Source: Bacteroidales bacterium (GTDB lineage: Bacteria; Bacteroidota; Bacteroidia; Bacteroidales; Marinilabiliaceae). From it: DNA of 64,000 nucleotides. Below, in pieces: positions 8,538 to 16,926 of this stretch (its first letter is position 1; each line of letters opens with the position of its first letter). The position numbers and the translations under genes were made by a program. The stretch spans positions 1-64,000 of the forward strand of contig SUWW01000006.1 in the NCBI GenBank assembly GCA_015061285.1, in the 5' to 3' direction. The notes under the pieces were generated by a model. That model worked only from the letters and a program-made list of their open reading frames with translations. It searched no databases and was not told the DNA's origin.

Positions 8538-9353
8538 CTATTTTTTGCTATTAGCGTAATTGAATAAAAGCTCCAAACTTATATTCGTTTCATTTTCTCC
8601 TTCTTTGCGATGTCTAATGATGGCCAACCCGCCTACAGAAGGTTCTTGGTATATGATGTCTTTGGTATCGCTTTCTGCAGGAACGATGTCACATGCGAAT
8701 TCGTTCATCAAATCGTTTGTCGATTTGTCGACTAATAGCCCCGACTTGCCAATAATCACAACGTGATCGAGCATCTGTTCTATGTCGTGGACCAAGTGCG
8801 TAGAAACGAGTATTGTGCGTTTGTCGTTCATTGCTTTTGCCATGATTTTTCGGAATTGAACTTTGCTCGAAATGTCAAGTCCATTTGTTGGCTCGTCAAG
8901 TAGTACGATGTCTGTTCCCATAGCTATTGCTATGCTAAGAGCAACTTTTTTCTTCTCGCCCAGACTAAGTCGCGTGAGTTTTTTGGGTATTTCCATTTCA
9001 AATTCGTCCATGCAATCGCGTAGCACTTCGTTGGAGAAGTTGGGATAGAATGGACGCAATATTTTTACGTAACTATCCATAGATAGATTTGGGAAAACTA
9101 TCTCGTCGGGTACGTAGAATAATTTAGCAAGAGTGTCGCCCCTACGTTCGCCAACTGCGGTGCTGTCGATAGTTACGTTGCCCTTTTTAGGTTGTAGGAG
9201 CCCGCAGATTAGTTTCAGTAATGTGCTCTTGCCTGTCCCGTTTTTACCAAGCAATCCGCAGATTATGCCTTCGCCTATAGTGAGGCTAAAATCGCTAAAC
9301 ACAGCCGTCTTGCTACCGGCATAGGTGTAATTCAAATTATTAATCTCAATCAT
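8538..9353 (-). CDS. ABC transporter ATP-binding protein
   Basis: A 271-residue ABC ATPase and the first gene of its operon. Walker A is GLLGKNGTGKSTLLK, the signature is LSLGEKKKVALS (LSLGE in place of LSGGQ), Walker B is DIVLLDEPTNGLD and the switch region is STHLVHD. The order ATPase, membrane protein, lipoprotein, membrane protein, YtrA regulator resembles YtrA-linked exporters that respond to cell-envelope stress in Firmicutes. The substrate is not known. Confidence 0.92.
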   Translation of the reverse strand: MIEINNLNYTYAGSKTAVFSDFSLTIGEGIICGLLGKNGTGKSTLLKLICGLLQPKKGNVTIDSTAVGERRGDTLAKLFYVPDEIVFPNLSMDSYVKILRPFYPNFSNEVLRDCMDEFEMEIPKKLTRLSLGEKKKVALSIAIAMGTDIVLLDEPTNGLDISSKVQFRKIMAKAMNDKRTILVSTHLVHDIEQMLDHVVIIGKSGLLVDKSTNDLMNEFACDIVPAESDTKDIIYQEPSVGGLAIIRHRKEGENETNISLELLFNYANSKK

Positions 9354-9365
9354 GATGTATATATT

Positions 9366-9400
9366 AGTGTTATATCAGTGTTATACAACAATAGAACACT
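9366..9400. promoter_or_regulatory. Candidate YtrA-type operator
   Basis: Upstream of the ABC operon lie two direct copies of AGTGTT (9366-9371 and 9377-9382) and an inverted AACACT (9395-9400). The second copy and the inverted copy form AGTGTT-N12-AACACT. From memory, Bacillus YtrA binds AGTGTA-N13-TACACT, so this fits a site for the operon's own GntR protein. The half-site spacing is one base shorter. Confidence 0.5.
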
Positions 9401-9451
9401 ATAAATATACAATCGTATGTATTATAAACAAGCGAATAGTATAAAATAAAT

Positions 9452-9491
9452 AAAAAAACGCTGTATCTCATTTGTTTAGAGATACAGCGTT
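9452..9491 (-). terminator. Rho-independent terminator of the glycogen operon
   Basis: A perfect 13-bp inverted repeat (AACGCTGTATCTC at 9457-9469 and its complement at 9479-9491) with a 9-base loop. On the minus strand it is followed by a run of seven T. It lies 21 bases past the stop of the phosphorylase gene. Confidence 0.93.
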
Positions 9492-9512
9492 GAGCCTTGC
9501 TATTCTAAGCAA

Positions 9513-12059
9513 CTAAAGCCACTTGAGCAATGGGAAGTCTTGCTTGTGAGGCAAAAGTGTATTGCTTGGGAATATACGTATGCCGAATTTGAAGAGGCCT
9601 GGATAGGTTAGTGCTAGTGCTACTTTGTAGGTAACAATAGATCCTTCAACCTTTTCAATTTCAAATGGTTCGGTGTGAACAACTTTCAATGTGTTGTCGG
9701 AATTTGATCCTGTAGAGAATACGAGTTCCATGCCGAGGTCTACATCGGTATTCTTTTTGTCGATGGTGATGCGAATTTTGTACAAATCGCCAATGCCGAG
9801 AACTTCTTTAGAGATGTCGGGCATTTCAACGTCGACAACTTCAATGCCGTCCCACATGTCGCGCACATTTTGTTTCCATGCGGCCAAGTCGCAAGCAGCT
9901 TTGAAGTTATTTGCCATAAGTACCGAGCCTCGTTTTTCTTGTGGTATGTAGAATTTGTTGAGGTAGTCGGTAATCATGCGTTTGGTGGTGAAATCGGGCG
10001 CAATTTGTGCCAACGATTTCTTGATGAAGCTAATCCAGCCCTTAGGAACGTCCTTTACTTGGTTGTAGTAGAGTGGAATGATTTCGTTCTCAAGTGTTTG
10101 GTAGATTATTGCAGCATCGAGTTCGTCTTGGTATTTTGTTTCGCGATATGTCTGTTTATCGGTAATAGCCCAACCAGCATCTTCTTTGTAACCTTCGTAC
10201 CACCAGCCATCGAGCACTGAGAAGTTAAGTACACCATTGAGTTCTGCCTTCTGACCACTTGTACCAGATGCTTCGAGAGGACGTGTTGGCGTGTTCAACC
10301 AAACATCGACACCAGAAATCAATCGGCGAGAGAGTTCCATGTCGTAGTTTTCGAGGAAGATAATCTTGCCAAGGAACTCTGGACGATGCGAAATTTCTAC
10401 AATATTCTTTATAAGGTTTTGACCACCACCATCGGCAGGGTGTGCCTTACCAGCAAAGATAAACTGAACAGGGTGCTCTGGGTTGTTGACAATCTTAGAA
10501 AGGCGCTCCAAGTCGGTGAAGAGCAAGTGCGCGCGTTTGTATGTAGCGAAACGACGAGCGAAGCCAATAGTGAGCGCATTAGGGCGAAGACCATCGAGTA
10601 CTTCAATAGCACGCGAAGGATTTACGTTGGCATTCAACGTGCTTACCATTCGATTTTTTACGTAGTCGAATAGTTTCTTTTTCAGTCGCTTGCGCACATC
10701 CCAAATGACAACGTCGTCGACATTGTATATCTTCTCCCAAACAGCTTTGTTGGATACGTCTTTGAGCAAGTTGGAACCGAGGTATTCTTCGTAGAAACGC
10801 TGCATTTCGCTTGCTGTCCAAGTGCCGTAGTGAACACCATTGGTAACATAATTTATATGTAGCTCGTCGGCAGTGAAGCCTGGCCATAGATATTTGAACA
10901 TATCTTTGGTTACTTCGCCGTGTAGCCAGCTAACACCATTCATCTCTTGAGATGTGCGTGCTGCGAGCACCGACATAGAGAACTTGCCGCTACTTTCGCG
11001 ACCAAGGTCCATAAATTCGTTCCATGATATGTTCAATAGTTCTGGTACGTGAGAGAAATAGCGATGCATCAAGCCTTCGTCGAAGCTGTCGTGTCCTGCA
11101 GGCACAGGAGTATGTGTGGTGAACAACGACGAAACTCTTACGACTTCAAGTGCTTCGCTAAATTTCAAATCTTTATCAGATAAGTTCACAAGACGTTGAA
11201 CATTCAAGAGTGCGGCATGACCTTCGTTGCAGTGGTACACATCGCTTTCGATGCCGAGAGTATCAAGGAGACGAACACCACCCATACCAAGTACAATCTC
11301 TTGTTTCAATCGGTTCTCCCAATCGCCACCATAGAGCGTGTGGGTGATTTGTCGATCTTCTTGCGAGTTGAGCACGTGGTCGCTATCAAGAAGGTACAGT
11401 GGAATTCGACCAACTTGAGCCTTCCATACTTTCAACTGAATTTGGCGACCTGGAAAATTTATAGGTATATAAAGGAGTTGACCATCTTTGGTGCGAACTT
11501 CATCGATAGGTAGGTTTTGAAACTCTTGTGCTTCATAGTTAGCTTGTTGCTCGCCATTAATAGAAAGAGTTTGAGAGAAATATCCGTATCTATATAGCAA
11601 ACCTACGCCTACCATATTAACGCAGCTATCAGAAGCCTCTTTCAAGTAGTCGCCAGCAAGAATGCCTAAACCTCCTGAGTATATCTTCAAAATGTTGGTT
11701 AGACCATATTCCATACTGAAATAGGCAATTCGCGGCTTGTATTCGAATGGACGTTCAAGATATGCACGGAATTTACCATATACAGCATTCAAGTTTTCTA
11801 CGAAATTGGCGTCTTCGGCCAATACTTTCAAACGCGAGAGAGAAACCTTTTCGAGAAGCAAAATAGGGTTCTTGCCCACCTGCTCCCATAAATCTTGATC
11901 GATGCTTTCAAATATATCCAATGCATCATAATTCCAACACCACCATAGGTTGCGAGACATTTCGTGAAGACACGCAAGCTCTTTAGGTAATTTCGATTTT
12001 ACAATAATCGATTTCCAAAGCGGCTCTGTGGACGGTTGAAAAATCCTCTTGTTTTCCAT
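9513..12059 (-). CDS. glgP: Alpha-glucan phosphorylase (GT35)
   Basis: Releases glucose-1-phosphate from glycogen or maltodextrin ends. The 848 residues and the N-terminal helical part (MSRNLWWCWNYDALDIF) mark the short TIGR02094-type phosphorylase, not the animal-type enzyme. Recognisable stretches are YFSMEYGL, YSGGLGILAGDYLKEASD, HCNEGHAALL, FTTHTPVPAGHD, GFARRFATYKRA and the PLP-lysine region EASGTSGQKAELNG. It starts 32 bases after the GH57 gene and is the last gene before the terminator, so it is probably co-transcribed with the other glycogen genes. Confidence 0.94.
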   Translation of the reverse strand: MENKRIFQPSTEPLWKSIIVKSKLPKELACLHEMSRNLWWCWNYDALDIFESIDQDLWEQVGKNPILLLEKVSLSRLKVLAEDANFVENLNAVYGKFRAYLERPFEYKPRIAYFSMEYGLTNILKIYSGGLGILAGDYLKEASDSCVNMVGVGLLYRYGYFSQTLSINGEQQANYEAQEFQNLPIDEVRTKDGQLLYIPINFPGRQIQLKVWKAQVGRIPLYLLDSDHVLNSQEDRQITHTLYGGDWENRLKQEIVLGMGGVRLLDTLGIESDVYHCNEGHAALLNVQRLVNLSDKDLKFSEALEVVRVSSLFTTHTPVPAGHDSFDEGLMHRYFSHVPELLNISWNEFMDLGRESSGKFSMSVLAARTSQEMNGVSWLHGEVTKDMFKYLWPGFTADELHINYVTNGVHYGTWTASEMQRFYEEYLGSNLLKDVSNKAVWEKIYNVDDVVIWDVRKRLKKKLFDYVKNRMVSTLNANVNPSRAIEVLDGLRPNALTIGFARRFATYKRAHLLFTDLERLSKIVNNPEHPVQFIFAGKAHPADGGGQNLIKNIVEISHRPEFLGKIIFLENYDMELSRRLISGVDVWLNTPTRPLEASGTSGQKAELNGVLNFSVLDGWWYEGYKEDAGWAITDKQTYRETKYQDELDAAIIYQTLENEIIPLYYNQVKDVPKGWISFIKKSLAQIAPDFTTKRMITDYLNKFYIPQEKRGSVLMANNFKAACDLAAWKQNVRDMWDGIEVVDVEMPDISKEVLGIGDLYKIRITIDKKNTDVDLGMELVFSTGSNSDNTLKVVHTEPFEIEKVEGSIVTYKVALALTYPGLFKFGIRIFPSNTLLPHKQDFPLLKWL

Positions 12060-12091
12060 AAATATCGTTTATAGTTGTTATCTAATACAAT

Positions 12092-13540
12092 TTACTTTTT
12101 CTCTGCTTTAGCTTTTGTGGCTTTCTTGGCAGGGGCTTTAGCTTTCTTTTCTTCAGTTTTCGACTCCTTTGAGGCTGTTTTCTTTGTAGCTGCTTTTGTG
12201 GTAGTGGCTTTTGTTGTTGATTTTTTTGCTTTTGATGTTTTCTCAACAATTGGGGTCACACCAGCTTTTACCAATTGCTTCTCGAGAGCGCTGATGGTCT
12301 CGTTTTGCTTTTTGATAGTAGCTTTGAGCTGTGCTGTTTCGTTTGAGTCGGTAGGAACAGCCTTGTGTAGGCGTTCGGTGAAGTCGGTGAGTACGTTCAT
12401 GTAGTTCATGAACGCATCGTATGGAGTTTGATACGGACTCTGGTATGCTCTGTTTACACCATTCGAGAAGAATTTGGTGGACATATAGTAGAAATGGTCG
12501 CTCGATTGCAAATATTGCCAATCTTTTAGAAGCGAAGGATCGTCGCATTTTGCAGCCAAATCCGAAAGTGCGTATAGTTTATCTACTGCTTCGTTTTGCA
12601 ACTCATTGCCGAGCCAAGCTGCTACGTCACGTTCTTCGTCGACCCAACTTGTAGGTGTAGGTACGTGGATAGCAGAAACTGGTTGTAAATCGTTGGCTGC
12701 CTTGCTTGGAGTGGTGAATACGTAGTTTTTGTCGTTGAGAAATACTGATGGAAATGCCTTTAGGAATTCAAAGATGCCTGTCTCTGCACTTTGATTTGAG
12801 CCGAAGGTCTCGTAGTTCATAAAGAGATTTACTATCTCGTCTTGCTCTGCTAAACCATCAATCCACGATTTGTATTTATCCACTGTTAATGGCCATTCGG
12901 GCCACGATTGATTGCCAAAACGAAGAGCTATGTCGTCTGAAAGACGATAGTTTTTCATAAGTACTTTCAGTCGAGGCTCTATAGCATTGCAATACATATA
13001 GTTAGGGCTCTTCCAACCTAATACTTGTTTTGCACCTTCAGCTAAGATTGCTTTGAATCCCATCTGCGATACTATTTCGCCGATGCTGTCGGAGTAGATA
13101 AGCTCAGTGTTGCGATATACGGTAGGCACTACACCAAATGTATCTTCGATGTTTTTCACTTGTTCGGCAACTTGGCGTTTGAACTCGTCAACGTTGCGGA
13201 GCGAGGCAAGAGAGTGAGCCGATGTTTCGGCGAGGAACTCTACGTGTTTTGTCTTTGCCAACTCCTTGAAGCTATCGATAACTTCTGGTGCGTAAATTTT
13301 GAGTTGGTCAAGCAAAGTACCCGATATAGAGAATGTTACCGAAAATTTGCCACGGTATTTCTTTATGAGGTCAAGTAAAATTCTGTTTGTCGGTAAATAA
13401 CATAGGTGCGAAAGACGATTGATGTTGCTCTCGTTAGCATAATCATCGTAGTAATAATGATCGTTACCTATATCGAAGAACCTGTATCTACGCAATTTTA
13501 CAGGTTGATGTAATTGGAAGTATAAGCAAATATTTTTCAT
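12092..13540 (-). CDS. GH57 alpha-amylase-like protein with Lys/Ala-rich tail
   Basis: A 482-residue cytoplasmic protein. Residues 1-390 form the GH57 beta/alpha barrel: the HQP motif is at 11-13 and the nucleophile Glu146 is in RNTELIYSD. The fourth conserved region reads NLFMNYETFGSNQ, with Asn242 (codon AAC) where amylases of this group have Asp as acid/base, so activity may be lost or changed. After a short coiled coil (about 395-425), residues 432-482 are a histone-H1-like tail rich in Lys, Ala and Thr. The gene is 11 bases after the GT4 gene. The trio debranching enzyme-GT4-GH57 is conserved in Bacteroidales (established knowledge). The family assignment is firm; activity is not. Confidence 0.88.
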   Translation of the reverse strand: MKNICLYFQLHQPVKLRRYRFFDIGNDHYYYDDYANESNINRLSHLCYLPTNRILLDLIKKYRGKFSVTFSISGTLLDQLKIYAPEVIDSFKELAKTKHVEFLAETSAHSLASLRNVDEFKRQVAEQVKNIEDTFGVVPTVYRNTELIYSDSIGEIVSQMGFKAILAEGAKQVLGWKSPNYMYCNAIEPRLKVLMKNYRLSDDIALRFGNQSWPEWPLTVDKYKSWIDGLAEQDEIVNLFMNYETFGSNQSAETGIFEFLKAFPSVFLNDKNYVFTTPSKAANDLQPVSAIHVPTPTSWVDEERDVAAWLGNELQNEAVDKLYALSDLAAKCDDPSLLKDWQYLQSSDHFYYMSTKFFSNGVNRAYQSPYQTPYDAFMNYMNVLTDFTERLHKAVPTDSNETAQLKATIKKQNETISALEKQLVKAGVTPIVEKTSKAKKSTTKATTTKAATKKTASKESKTEEKKAKAPAKKATKAKAEKK

Positions 13541-13551
13541 GTGTAGAAATT

Positions 13552-14844
13552 TTACTTGGACACTAATTCGTCGTAAATCTTTTTAATCTTATGAGCTGAG
13601 TTTTCCCATTTAAGAGAATCAACCTCTTCTTTGCCGTGTTTAGCAAAGAATGTAGAGAGAGATGGGTATGATAGAACACCATACATAGCATCGGCCATGG
13701 CATCAATATCCCAGAAATCAGTTTTTATAGCGTACGTCAGAATTTCCGATACGCCCGACTGACGCGATATTAGCACTGGCACGTTGCTTTGCATTGCTTC
13801 AAGAGGCGATATGCCAAATGGTTCCGATACAGAAGGCATAACATACAAATCGGACATGTGGAGCATAGAATATACATCTTGTCCGCGTAGGAAGCCTGTG
13901 AAATGGAAACGGTCCGTTATCTTAAGACTTGCTGCTCGACGAATCATCTTTTCCATCATATCGCCCGAGCCAGCCATCACAAATCGCACATTGTCCATTC
14001 GCTGAAGCACTTTGTTGGCAGCTTCAATGAAGTATTCTGGTCCCTTCTGCATTGTTATACGACCAAGGAAAGTGATGATTTTTTCATCTATACCTTTAGG
14101 ACTATATGTAATGTTTTGAGTTTTCAGTGGGTCTACAGCGTTGTATACAGTGACAACTTTTTCGGCTGGTATGCCATATTTTTCTATTACAATGTTGCGG
14201 GTCAAGTTGCTCACGGTGATGACTTTGTCGGCAGCTTGCATTCCTCGTCGTTCGATGTCGTAAACAATAGGGTTTACCGAGCCACCCGAGCGGTCGAAGT
14301 CGGTTGCATGTACGTGTACTACCAAAGGCTTGCCCGAAGCTTCCTTGGCTGCTATGCCTGCTGGATAGCATAGCCAATCGTGAGCATGGATAATGTCAAA
14401 ATCGTTGTCTTGGGCTATCATGTTGGCGATGATTGCATAGTTGCGAATCTCTTCCAACAATGTCGTTCCATATTTGCCAGTGAAGTGGAATTTACCTTCT
14501 GCGTCGGTTTGAAAGAAACGAAATGTTTCGCCAACGTTAAGCGAACGTAATCTGTAATAATCTTCGGGGTCTACATACGGCACAAGCTTTGAGTCGACTT
14601 CGATGTAGTCGAGTAATTGACTGTAGTGAGTAGTCCTTAATTTTCTATTCAAAACGGATATGTCGTTAGCTCCTATGATTCTCTCTACCTTGCTTTTGTC
14701 TTCATCGCCAAAAGCTTTGGGAACTACAAATTTGACCTTTAGGTCAGGGATTGAAGCCATTCCCCTTGTTAGTCCGTAACACGCAGTGCCAAGACCTCCT
14801 GAGATGTGCGGTGGAAATTCCCATCCGAACATTAATACTCTCAT
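13552..14844 (-). CDS. GT4 glycosyltransferase, probable glycogen synthase
   Basis: From the start chosen here it has 430 residues. The N-terminal GT-B domain begins MRVLMFGWEFPPHISGGLG, the glycine loop of glycogen and starch synthases. The C-terminal domain has GRITMQKGPEYFIEA and the EX7E motif SEPFGISPLEAM that binds the nucleotide sugar. A longer frame reaches 14910 but would overlap the preceding gene by 52 bases; the ATG at 14844 has AAAAAGG upstream and begins at conserved sequence. It probably extends glycogen with a nucleotide glucose. No glgC is in the window, so UDP-glucose use is possible but not shown. Confidence 0.88.
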   Translation of the reverse strand: MRVLMFGWEFPPHISGGLGTACYGLTRGMASIPDLKVKFVVPKAFGDEDKSKVERIIGANDISVLNRKLRTTHYSQLLDYIEVDSKLVPYVDPEDYYRLRSLNVGETFRFFQTDAEGKFHFTGKYGTTLLEEIRNYAIIANMIAQDNDFDIIHAHDWLCYPAGIAAKEASGKPLVVHVHATDFDRSGGSVNPIVYDIERRGMQAADKVITVSNLTRNIVIEKYGIPAEKVVTVYNAVDPLKTQNITYSPKGIDEKIITFLGRITMQKGPEYFIEAANKVLQRMDNVRFVMAGSGDMMEKMIRRAASLKITDRFHFTGFLRGQDVYSMLHMSDLYVMPSVSEPFGISPLEAMQSNVPVLISRQSGVSEILTYAIKTDFWDIDAMADAMYGVLSYPSLSTFFAKHGKEEVDSLKWENSAHKIKKIYDELVSK

Positions 14845-14858
14845 AGTTTGTACCTTTT

Positions 14859-16781
14859 TTATTTGGATTCTACATAATTCATAAGTTTTAGCACGGCAGC
14901 TACATTCCACGCCATCGAAATGGCTCCTTTAGCCTGATGTGGTGGATTGCCATTGTAGCTTTCTGATATTGTACCTATGCAATGTTGTGGTATCTCACTT
15001 TCGAAATCATCAACAATGCGGCGAAGCTGAGCAATGCCGCTATTCTTGTGTACGTCAACCATAACATCGGCGTAGAAACTGAGTAGCCATGGATATGCTG
15101 TGCCTTGGTGGATGGCAAGTGCTCGTTGGTCGGGGTCGCCCTCTATTGCTCCTACATATTTTTCGTCTTTAGGTGTAAGACTGCGTATGCCTCGAGGTGT
15201 GAGAAGCTCTTTGGTACATAGTTCCAAAATTTGCTTTTTCTGTTCTCTGCTAAGTGGTGTGTATTTCAATCCTGCAGCAATAAGTTGATTGGGCCTTACC
15301 GACGGCGATTTGTAGTCGCCATCTACATAGTCATATAGTGTGCCTTGTGGGGTGCAGAATGTGTTGAGAAATGATCTGCCTATCATTTCCAATCGAGGTT
15401 CCCATTCTGCCACGAAGGCTTTTTTCTTCAAATTGCGAGCAACTTCTATTGATGTTGCTATGGCGTTGTACCATAGTGCGTTGACTTCTACTGCGCATCC
15501 GTAACGTGGGGTGACTAATAAACCGTAAGAGGTCTTTGAGTTCATCCATGTCTGAGGCTGTCCTTCGTTTCGCGCATATATAAGGCCATTGTCCTGACGG
15601 TGCATCTTGCCTGGAACGCCATTCCAATAGTGGTTTAGCAAATCGCTCATCAAATCGAAGTAGTCGTTCACTCGTATTGTCTTTGGGCAAAATCGCTCCA
15701 TCTCGTTGATGCAGTAGAAAAACCAAAGAGGAACGTCGATTGATGTCGAGTTGAGCGCTGCTTGGTCGATATATAGTCGGCGCAGATTGGGTAGTGCCGA
15801 TTCGAATATTTCGCCATATACTTTTTTGTCGTCCTGATACATAGCAAGCCCCGCAAGAGCAACAAACATATCGCGCATTTGAGGTCCTTTCCAGTGGTAA
15901 CCTGCTTTGAGCATTACCGAACCGTCTTGGCGCTGCACAAACTGCTGTGCTGCGTTTATGAGTAGGTTTTTCATGCTGTCTTTGGGCGTGCGTTTCGATA
16001 CTTCACGACTGAATTTTGTCTTCAGTGTGCTTGTTGGCTGCTCATTGAGCGATGCCGACACCACTACTGATTCTCCTTTTTTTATTGGAAATTCAAAATA
16101 TCCAGGTACGTATAAATCTTCTCTATATCCATAGCCACGATAGCGCTCTTTGATATACTCTACATCGCGATACCAATCGGGCATAGATATAAACTCGGCC
16201 TTTTTCGAGGTCTGCATAAATAGAGTAGGAAATCCTTCGTAAAGACAGAATGATACGCCTCCGTTGCAAATGCCATAATGTGTATTGGCTTGGAAGTTCT
16301 CGTGGGTTAATTCATGAATGTTTCTGAATGCTAAAAATGGCTTCAGTCGCAATATGGTGTCTGAGTGAGCATCTTCGAGTGTGTATTTTATGAGTACTTG
16401 ATTCTCGTTTTGCGACAAAATAAATTCTTGCGATAAAACCACACCACCCACGCGATGCGTCATCTTGGTAGTAGGGTCGGCAGAGTAGTCGCACATATAT
16501 TTATGGCCTTTGGGCTCGAAATATTCACCTTTGTATTGTTGTATACCCAAGTTGAATGATCTTTCGTGTTGAATTACAGAGCATTGTAGTGATGATAACA
16601 TTACGTAATGGCCTCCGAATTTTTCTATTGGGCACACGAGTAGTCCGTGGTATTTACGCGTGTTGCAACCTACAATCGATGTGCTCATATATGCACCTGC
16701 TCGATTAGTTCTCAGTATCTCTTTGAACAAAGAGTACTCGAGATTGGGGAGTTTGGAATTGTCGAACTGGATATATTTCAT
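14859..16781 (-). CDS. Amylo-alpha-1,6-glucosidase-like glycogen debranching protein
   Basis: A 640-residue protein, first in its operon. Residues about 15-255 form a GDE_N_bis domain (NRAGAYMSTSIVGCNTRKYHGLLV). Residues about 270-637 form the (alpha/alpha)6 debranching domain, with YHWKGPQMRDMFVALAGL, TPRYGCAVEVNALWYNA and the C-terminal GTISESYNGNPPHQAKG. It should remove alpha-1,6 glucose from glycogen. The expected TWMD motif reads TWMNSKTSYG, with Asn414 (codon AAC) in place of an Asp which, from memory, corresponds to a catalytic Asp of eukaryotic debranching enzyme. The Glu of ISES is kept. Family firm, activity uncertain. Confidence 0.9.
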   Translation of the reverse strand: MKYIQFDNSKLPNLEYSLFKEILRTNRAGAYMSTSIVGCNTRKYHGLLVCPIEKFGGHYVMLSSLQCSVIQHERSFNLGIQQYKGEYFEPKGHKYMCDYSADPTTKMTHRVGGVVLSQEFILSQNENQVLIKYTLEDAHSDTILRLKPFLAFRNIHELTHENFQANTHYGICNGGVSFCLYEGFPTLFMQTSKKAEFISMPDWYRDVEYIKERYRGYGYREDLYVPGYFEFPIKKGESVVVSASLNEQPTSTLKTKFSREVSKRTPKDSMKNLLINAAQQFVQRQDGSVMLKAGYHWKGPQMRDMFVALAGLAMYQDDKKVYGEIFESALPNLRRLYIDQAALNSTSIDVPLWFFYCINEMERFCPKTIRVNDYFDLMSDLLNHYWNGVPGKMHRQDNGLIYARNEGQPQTWMNSKTSYGLLVTPRYGCAVEVNALWYNAIATSIEVARNLKKKAFVAEWEPRLEMIGRSFLNTFCTPQGTLYDYVDGDYKSPSVRPNQLIAAGLKYTPLSREQKKQILELCTKELLTPRGIRSLTPKDEKYVGAIEGDPDQRALAIHQGTAYPWLLSFYADVMVDVHKNSGIAQLRRIVDDFESEIPQHCIGTISESYNGNPPHQAKGAISMAWNVAAVLKLMNYVESK

Positions 16782-16849
16782 AATTATAAAGCTTTACTTT
16801 ATTGTATGTTTCTGAAATGTTGAAGTGTAGTTTTGCTGCATTCAATGTG

Positions 16850-16857
16850 CAAAAGTA
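16850..16857 (-). promoter_or_regulatory. Candidate -7 element for the glycogen operon
   Basis: Reads TACTTTTG on the minus strand, a perfect TAnnTTTG match about 68 bases before the debranching-enzyme ATG. No clear TTTG is seen at -33. Confidence 0.5.
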
Positions 16858-16926
16858 ATATTTGTTTTAGTTTTTATTCACATTTATTTCAAATCGTCAC
16901 GCTTGCCTCTCTGTATGTTAATGTTT

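Noticed and set aside
14845-14910. Longer N terminus for the GT4 glycosyltransferase
   Set aside because: It would overlap the debranching gene and adds 22 residues not seen in the family; MRVLMFGWEFPP at 14844 is the normal start.
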